DNA of 64,000 bases from Elymus sibiricus (Eukaryota; Streptophyta; Magnoliopsida; Poales; Poaceae): NCBI GenBank assembly GCA_039707655.1, contig CM077671.1, positions 368,244,720-368,308,719 on the forward strand, in the 5' to 3' direction. The notes beneath the pieces were generated by a model. That model did no database searches. It saw nothing but the letters and a program-made list of their open reading frames with translations, and was not told the DNA's origin. The translations under genes were made by a program, and so were the position numbers. Shown here piece after piece: positions 58,045 to 64,000 of the stretch (position 1 is the stretch's first letter; each line of letters opens with the position of its first letter).

Positions 58045-58597
58045 GGTTCGCTCGTGTCAAATGATTCATAATCAAGAGACTCCAAAAGTCCATCTGCATG
58101 GAGTTTCTTCATGCGTTTGACACCAATATGACCAAGGCGGCAGTGCCACAAGTATGTGGGACTATCATTATCAACCTTACATCGTTTGGTATTCACACTA
58201 TGAATATGTGTAACATCACGTTCGAGATTCAATAAAAAAAACCATTGACCAGCGGGGCATGACCATAAAACATATCTCTCATATAACTAGAACAACCATT
58301 ATTCTCGGATTTAAATGAGTAGCCATCTCGCATCAAACGAGATCCAGATACAATGTTCATGCTCAAAGCTGGTACTAAATAACAATTATTGAGATTTAAA
58401 ACTAATCCCGAAGGTAGATGTAGAGGTAGCGTGCCGACGGCGATCACATCGACCTTGGAACCATTCCCGACGCGCATCGTCACCTCGTCCTTCGCCAGTC
58501 TCTGCTTATTCCGCAGCTCCTGTTTTGAGTTACAGATGTGAGCAACCGCACCGGTATCAAATACCCAGGAGCTACTACGAACGCTGGTAAGGTACAC
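58045..58597 (-). pseudogene. pol: Element G protease and GAG-pre-integrase region
   Basis: Protease: SSWVFDTGAVAHICNSKQEL, with the D-T-G catalytic triad at about 58552. A frameshift lies in a T-run near 58235 (NGFFY then stop). The GAG-pre-integrase follows with SPTYLWHCRLGHIGVKRMKK and DTSEPCLMG. The HHCC zinc motif has lost one Cys (DTSEPC where relatives have a second Cys). A second shift near 58045 precedes the integrase frame. Confidence 0.82.
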
Positions 58598-58861
58598 ATC
58601 AATAACATGTATATCATATATACCTTTGACGTTGCCGGCCTACTTGGGGAAGTTCCGCTTCCAGTGACCGGTTCCCTTGCAATAAAAGCACTCAGTCTCA
58701 GGCTTGGGTCCATTCTTGGGCTTCTTCCCGGCAACTGATTTACCGGGCGTGGCAACTGCTTTGCCGTCCTTCTTGAAGTTCTTCTTACCCTTGCCTTTCT
58801 TGAAACTGGTGGTCTTATTCACCGTCAACACTTGATGTTCCTTTTTGATCTCGACCTCCGC
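58598..58861 (-). pseudogene. gag: Element G gag C-terminal region with zinc knuckle
   Basis: Follows a TAA after SMMK. It has a Lys-rich stretch (FKKGKGKKNFKKDGKAVA) and a zinc knuckle CFYCKGTGHWKRNF in which the final Cys of the CCHC pattern is replaced by Phe. A TAG after FPK ends it. Both stops and the lost Cys would disable RNA packaging by this copy. Confidence 0.82.
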
Positions 58862-59452
58862 TTATTTCATCATCGAATATAACTCAGGAATGGACTTCTC
58901 CATCCCTTGCATATTGAAGTTCATCACAAAGCTCTTGTAGCTAGGTGGAAGCGACTGGAGGATTCTGTCAATAACCGAGTCATCCGGAAGATTAACTCCC
59001 AGCTGAGACAAGCGGTTGTGCAACCCAGACATTTTGAGTATGTGCTCGCTGACAGAACTATTTTCCTCCATCTTACAACTGAAGAACTTGTCGGAGACTT
59101 CATATCTCTCGACCCGGGCATGAGCTTGGAAAACCATTCTCAGCTCTTGGAACATCTCATATGCTCCGTGTTCCTCAAAACGCTTTTGGAGCCCCGGTTC
59201 TAAGTTGTAAAGCATGCCGCACTGAACCAGGGAGTAATCATCACTATGCGACTGCCAGGCGTTCATAACATCTTGAGTTGCTGGGAAAATGGGTGCGTCA
59301 CCTAGCGGTGCATCAATGACATATGCTTTCTTGGAAGCTATGAGGATGATCCTCAAGTTACGGACCCAGTCCGTATAGTTGCTTCCATCGTCTTTCAGCT
59401 TGGTTTTCTCTAGGAACGCGTTGAAGTTGAGGGCAACATTAGCGTGGGCCAT
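58862..59452 (-). pseudogene. gag: Element G gag, capsid part
   Basis: The open frame starts MAHANVALNFNAFLEKTKL at the position usual for BARE-type gag. It covers the capsid-like domain with YTDWVRNLRIILIASKKAYV, EEHGAYEMFQELRMVF, ENSSVSEHILKMSGLHNRL and SLPPSYKSFVMNFNMQ, and ends at TAA (58862-58864) before the zinc knuckle. It forms the particle shell in an intact element. About 196 residues are readable. Confidence 0.9.
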
Positions 59453-60711
59453 TGGATCTACAAGATAGATTGTAAAGAGAATTTTAGACTAAGTTCATCA
59501 TAATTAAGTTCATCTAATCAAATTATTTAATGAAATCCCACTCAGATAGACATCTCTCTAGTCATCTAAGTGATACATGATCCATATCGACTAGGCCGTG
59601 TCCGATCATCATGTGAGATGGACTAGTTATCAATGGTGAACATCTCCATGTTGATCGCATCTACTGTACGACTCATGTTCGACCTTTCGGTCTCTCGTGT
59701 TCTGAGGCCATGTCTGTACATGCTAGGCTCGTCAAGTCAACCTAAGTGTTTCGTGTGTGTAAATCTGGCTTACACCCGTTGTATGCGAACGTTAGAATCT
59801 ATCACACCCGATCATCATGTGGCGCTTCCAAACAACGATCCTTCGCAACGGTGCACACTTAGGGGGAACACATTTCTTGAAATTTTAGTGAGGGATCATC
59901 TTATTTATGCTACCGTCGTTCTAAGCAAATAAGATGTAAATACATGATAAACATCACATGCAAATCATAAAGTGACATGATATGGCCAATATCATCTTGC
60001 GCCTTTGATCTCCATCTTCGGGGCGCGGCATGATCACCATGATCTCCATCATCATGATCTCCATCATCGTGTCTTCATGAAGTTGTCTCGCCAACTATTA
60101 CTTCTACTACTATGGCTAACGGTTAGCAATAAAGTAAAGTAATTACGTGGCGTTTTTGATTGACACGCAGGTCATACAATAAATTAAGACAACTCCTATG
60201 GCTCCTGCCGGTTGTCATACCCATCGACATGCAAGTCGTGATTCCTATTACAAGAACATGATCAATCTCATACATCACATATATTTCATCACATCCTTTT
60301 GGCCATATCACATCACATAGCATACCCTGCAAAAACAAGTTAGACGTAGTCCAATTGTTGTTGCAAGTTTTACGTGGCTGCTATGGGTTTCTAGCAAGAA
60401 CGTTTCTTACCTACGCAAAAGCCACAACGGTGATATGCCAATTGCTATTTACCCTTCATAAGGACCCTCTTCATCGAATCCGATCCGACTAAAGTGGGAG
60501 AGACAGACACCTGCTAGCCACCTTATGCAACAAGTGCATGTCAGGCGGTGGAACCAGTCTCACGTAAGCGTACGTGTAAAGTCGGTCTGGGCCGCTCCAT
60601 CCCACAATGCCGCCGAATCAATATAGGACTAGTAACGGCAAGCAAATTGACCAAATCATCGCCCACAACTACTTGTGTTCTACTCGTGCATAGAATCTAC
60701 GCATAGACCTA
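59453..60711 (-). other. Element G untranslated leader
   Basis: The long BARE-type leader between primer site and gag. It contains no supported reading frame. Its counterpart is 15414-16689 in element D. Confidence 0.8.
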
Positions 60712-60723
60712 GCTCTGATACCA
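60712..60723 (-). promoter_or_regulatory. Element G primer binding site
   Basis: Plus-strand GCTCTGATACCA is TGGTATCAGAGC on the minus strand, one base from the LTR end. It is intact and of initiator Met tRNA type. Confidence 0.93.
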
Positions 60724-60724
60724 C

Positions 60725-62468
60725 TGTTGGGGAACGTAGTAATAATTCAAAAAAATTCCTACGTGTCACCAAGATCAATCTAGGAGATGCTAGCAACGAG
60801 AGAGAGGGAGTGCATCTTCATACCCTTGAAGATCGCTAAGCGGAAGCGTTGCAAAGAACGCGATTGATGGAGTCGTACTCGCGGCGATTCAAATCGCGGA
60901 AGATCCGATCCAAGCGCCGAACGGACGGCGCCTCCGCGTTCAACACACGTATAGCCCGGGGACGTCTCCTCCTTCTTGATCCAACAATGGGGGAGGAGAA
61001 GTTGAGGGAGAGCTCCGGCAGCACGACGGCGTGGTGGTGGTGGAGCTCGTGGTTCTCCGGCAGAGCTTTGCTAAGCACTACGGAGGAGGACGAGGTGTAG
61101 GAGGGGGGAGGGCGGCGCCAGGGGCAAGGGGTGCAGCTCCCATGCGCCTCCCCACTATATATAAGGGTGGAGGGGGCTGGTTTCTTGCCCTCCAAGTCCT
61201 TTGGGGCGTTGGCAAAGGTGGGAGGAAAGAAATCCCTTCCTTTCCCTTCCCCACCGATTGTTATCCCCCCTTTTTAGGGATCTTAATCTTATCCCTTCGG
61301 GATATGATCTTATTCCTTCTAAGGGGGGATCTTGGTGCGCCTTGACCAGGCGTGTGGGGCCTTGCCCCCACTACGCACGTTCATGTGGGTCCCCCCATGC
61401 AGGTGGGCCCCACTCCGGAACCTTCTAGAGCCTTCCCGGTACAATACCGAAAAATCCCGAACATTTTCCGATGGCCAAAATAGGACTTCCCATATATAAA
61501 TCTTTACCTCCGGACCATTTCGGAACTCCTCGTGACGTCCGGGATCTCATCCGGGACTCCGAACAACTTTCGGTAACCACATACAATTCCCATTACAACT
61601 CTAGCGTCACCGAACCTTAAGTGTGTAGACCCTACGGGTTCGGGAACCATGCAGACATGACCGAGACACCTCTCCGGCCAATAACCAATAGCGGGATCTG
61701 GATACTCATATTGGCTCCCACATGTTCCACGATGATCTCATCAGATGAACCACGATGTCGGGGATTCAATTAATCTCGTATACAATTCCCTTTATCCATC
61801 GGTATGTTACTTGCCCGAGATTCGATCGTCGGTATTCCTATACCTTGTTCAATCTCGCTACCGGCAAGTCTCTTTACTCGTTCCGTAACACATGATCCCA
61901 TGACTAACTCCTTAGTCACATTGAGCTCATTATGATGATGTATTACCGAGTGGGCCCAGAGATACCTCTCCGTCACACGGAGTGACAAATCCCAGTCTCG
62001 ATTCGTGCCAACCCAATAGACACTTTCGGAGATACCTGTAATGCACCTTTATAGTCACCGAGTTACGTTGTGACGTTTGATACACCCAAAGCATTCCTAC
62101 GGTATTCGGGAGTTGCACAATCTCATGGTCTAAGGAAATGATACTTGACATTAGAAAAGCTCTAGCAGACGAACTACACGATCTTGTGCTATGCTTAGGA
62201 TTGGGTCTTGTCCATCACATCATTCTCCTAATGATGTGATCCCATTATCAACAACATCCAATGTCCATGGCCAGGAAACCATGACCATCTATTGATCAAT
62301 GAGCTAGTCAACTAGAGGCTCACTAGGGACATGGTGTGGTCTATGTATTCACACATGTATTACAGTTTCCGGTTAATACAATTATAGCATGAACAATAGA
62401 CAATTATCATGAACAAGGAAATATAATAATAACCATTTTATTATTGCCTCTAGGGCATATTTCCAACA
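60725..62468 (-). repeat. Element G 5' LTR
   Basis: 1744 bp, partner of 54052-55793. The plus-strand CTATATATAA (61155-61164) gives a minus-strand TATA box. The target copy GATCT follows at 62469-62473. Confidence 0.94.
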
Positions 62469-62473
62469 GATCT

Positions 62474-63077
62474 ACACTTCCACCAAAGGAAACTTTATTC
62501 CCCCATACTTTCTTGTGTGGATTTTGTTACTCTTGGGTGTTTGAGCACCCTAGACGGAAGAGGTCACATCGAAGCCACAATCCATTATGGTGAAGATTCA
62601 TGGTGGTATTGGGAGCCTCCACTTAAGTTATGGAGATTGCCCCAACCTTGTTTGTAAAAGTTCGGTCACCGCCTTCAAGGGCGCCACTAGTGGAATCACG
62701 ACATTTCGCATTGTGTGAGGCCGTGAGGAGAATACGGTGGCCCTAGTGGATTGTTGGGGAGCATTGTGCCTCCACACCGCTCCAACGGAGACGTACTTCC
62801 CCTCAAAGGGAAGGAACTTTGGTAACACATCCTCGTCTCCACCGGTTCCACATGTGGTTATTTCTTACCTTTTCTTTGTGCAAGCTTTACTTGTGTTGTA
62901 TCCTTTGCTTGTTTGTTGTTGATGTTGTTGTTGTTGTTGTTGCTTGCATCATATAGTTGTTCACCTAGTTGCATATCTAGACAACCTATTTGTTGCTAAA
63001 CCTAACTTGTTAAGAAAGGCTAAAAATTGTTAGTTGCCTATTCACCCCCCCTCTAGCCAACCATATCAATCCTTTCA
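62474..63077 (+). mobile_element. Element E LTR, part 3
   Basis: The E LTR resumes after element G and ends CCAACCATATCAATCCTTTCA, next to a primer site. The three parts sum to about 1.64 kb. A short GTT microsatellite lies at about 62918-62942. The open frames inside are shadows. Confidence 0.75.
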
Positions 63078-63079
63078 AT

Positions 63080-63092
63080 TGGTATCAGAGCC
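63080..63092 (+). promoter_or_regulatory. Element E primer binding site
   Basis: TGGTATCAGAGCC lies two bases after the LTR end; initiator Met tRNA type, intact. Confidence 0.88.
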
Positions 63093-63128
63093 ACGTCTCT
63101 TTATTAAGAGCTTTACCGCCCAAAGATT

Positions 63129-63430
63129 ATGGTTAACGACGGGGATAGGGTTGATGACTTACCCGAGGCCGAGGGAGTGAACATGGTCTCTCGTGAGGAT
63201 TTAAATGAGGAAATTGCCTCACTTTAATCTTCTATGATGACCGAGGTCAAATACTTGTTTAAAGAATTCCTTGATGGTCTCAAAATTTCTACCGATCCGT
63301 TGCTAGTGGTTAATCCCAATAACTCAGAGTCGGATGCCAACTCCGGTAAGGAGGGGGCTAGTAGTGATAAGGATAAGTTGCCTCAAGGAAAGAATGGGAC
63401 GGGAACCTTTGCCTCGGTTCCCCCTCCTGT
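63129..63430 (+). pseudogene. gag: Element E gag start, truncated (SIRE/Maximus-like)
   Basis: ATG at 63129 opens MVNDGDRVDDLPEAEGVNMV, then SREDLNEEIASL and a TAA (63225-63227). The same frame continues MMTEVKYLFKEFLDGLKIS, a Ser/Asn/Lys-rich part and KNGTGTFASVPPP. This matches the N-terminal gag style of the SIRE/Maximus copia lineage. The capsid core never follows: near 63430 the sequence changes to gypsy pol. Confidence 0.65.
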
Positions 63431-64000
63431 CCTTGGTTCACTACAAGATAATTTCTCTCCCATTATATTCAGTAGACCTTTCTTGAATACTGTCAATGCT
63501 GAAATTAATTGTGTTACAGAAAAGGTTAAAGTAAGTTTTGGTGATGCGTCTCATGAATTTAATTTCTCTAAGTTTGGTAGACAACCACATGAGAAAGAAT
63601 TAACTCGTAAGGATGAAATTATTGGTCTTGCTTCTATTGTTGTACCTCCTACTAATCTGTTAGAACAATATTTGCTAGCCAATGAAAATGATATGCATAT
63701 TAATGAAAGGAAGAAAATATATGAAATATTCTTTAGACAAACACCTATTCTTAAACACAACTTGCCTGTTGATATTTTAAGGGATCCTCCCCCACCTAAG
63801 GGAGATCCCTTATTTGAGCTAAAGAAATTACCCGATACACTGAAATATGCTTATGTTGATTAAAAGTAGATATATCCTTGTTATTATTAGTGCTAACCTT
63901 TCAGAGCATGAAGAAAAGAGATTACTCAAAATTCTGAAGAAGCACCGAGCCGCTATTGGATATACTCTTGATGATCTTAAGGGCATTAGTCCCACTCTAT
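63431..64000 (+). pseudogene. pol: Element F pol resumed: end of protease and start of RT (Athila-like), runs off the window
   Basis: From about SRPFLNTVNAEINC the translation matches the Athila-lineage segment after protease: HEFNFSKFGRQPHEKEL, DEIIGLASIVVPPTNLLEQY, FFRQTPILKHNLPVDIL and PPPPKGDPLFELKKLPDTLK. Stops occur at 63861-63863 and just after. A one-base insertion near 63876 shifts the frame to YPVIISANLSEHEEKR-type codons and then IGYTLDDLKGISP, the lead-in to reverse transcriptase. The gag end and most of the protease are missing between 37983 and here. Confidence 0.78.

Larger units (their letters stand above)
54052..62468 (-). mobile_element. Element G: full-length BARE/Angela-type copia element, minus strand
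   Basis: LTRs of 1742 bp (54052-55793) and 1744 bp (60725-62468) and a perfect GATCT duplication (54047-54051, 62469-62473) define an 8417-bp element in the minus orientation. Primer site, gag, protease, integrase, reverse transcriptase and RNase H follow in copia order. By-eye LTR divergence is about 2.5%. The coding region is broken by stops, frameshifts and a deletion in pol, so it could move only with help from another copy. Confidence 0.95.

Noticed and set aside
63080..63092. tRNA-like sequence at the primer sites (also 3144-3155 and 60712-60723)
   Set aside because: Only 12-13 bases complementary to the tRNA 3' end; no cloverleaf around them, so they are primer sites and not tRNA genes.

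Overview
The window reads as intergenic DNA of a Triticeae grass (wheat, Aegilops, barley or rye type). The basis is several copies of the 1.7-1.9 kb copia LTR of the BARE-1/WIS-2/Angela group (starts TGTTGGAAATATGCCC, ends GTTCCCCAACA), Athila-type gypsy elements with roughly 1.5 kb LTRs, and a CACTA transposon with TTTGCCGTCTGC subterminal repeats. No intact host gene, tRNA, rRNA or CRISPR array is supported. Nearly everything that can be assigned is transposable-element DNA, and family names are given from memory of family hallmarks, not from a search.

Left part (1-22.6 kb): an unassigned repeat edge; the 3' tail and 3' LTR of an Athila-like gypsy element; a PIF/Harbinger-like fragment; a complete small LTR element without coding capacity (2988-5444); low-copy-looking DNA split by an Angela-type solo LTR (5942-7844, TSD CGGCC) and a 292-bp MITE (8481-8772); a decayed region with an ORF of repeated VKDEP units and an antisense ORF; then a badly decayed Angela-type element (11839-22080) whose 5' LTR hosts a second, inverted solo LTR (13208-15001, TSD CTACC).

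Middle (22.6-35.7 kb): a CACTA element starting at 22595. It carries a broken three-exon TNP2 transposase gene and, after it, a second eight-exon gene that is still fully open. A 216-bp hairpin lies just upstream of TNP2. About 2 kb of tandem repeats and a pure pyrimidine tract follow; no CACTA 3' end was found. Then comes about 1.8 kb of unassigned AT-rich DNA.

Right part (35.7-64 kb) is a nest. Athila-like element F (LTR 35747-37262, gag, pol resuming near 63.4 kb) is interrupted by a truncated SIRE/Maximus-like copia element E, represented by its LTR, primer site and gag start. Two elements sit inside the E LTR: gypsy element A (38260-53270, TSD GAGAG), which has gag and protease, an antisense multi-exon gene and no reverse transcriptase; and a BARE/Angela-type element G on the minus strand (54052-62468, TSD GATCT). 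Element A in turn contains element B (40856-46508, minus strand), a related gag-less and pol-less derivative. By-eye LTR divergence (A about 5%, B about 3%, G about 2.5%) agrees with the nesting order. The genes do not form a pathway; they are mobilisation genes in various states of decay.
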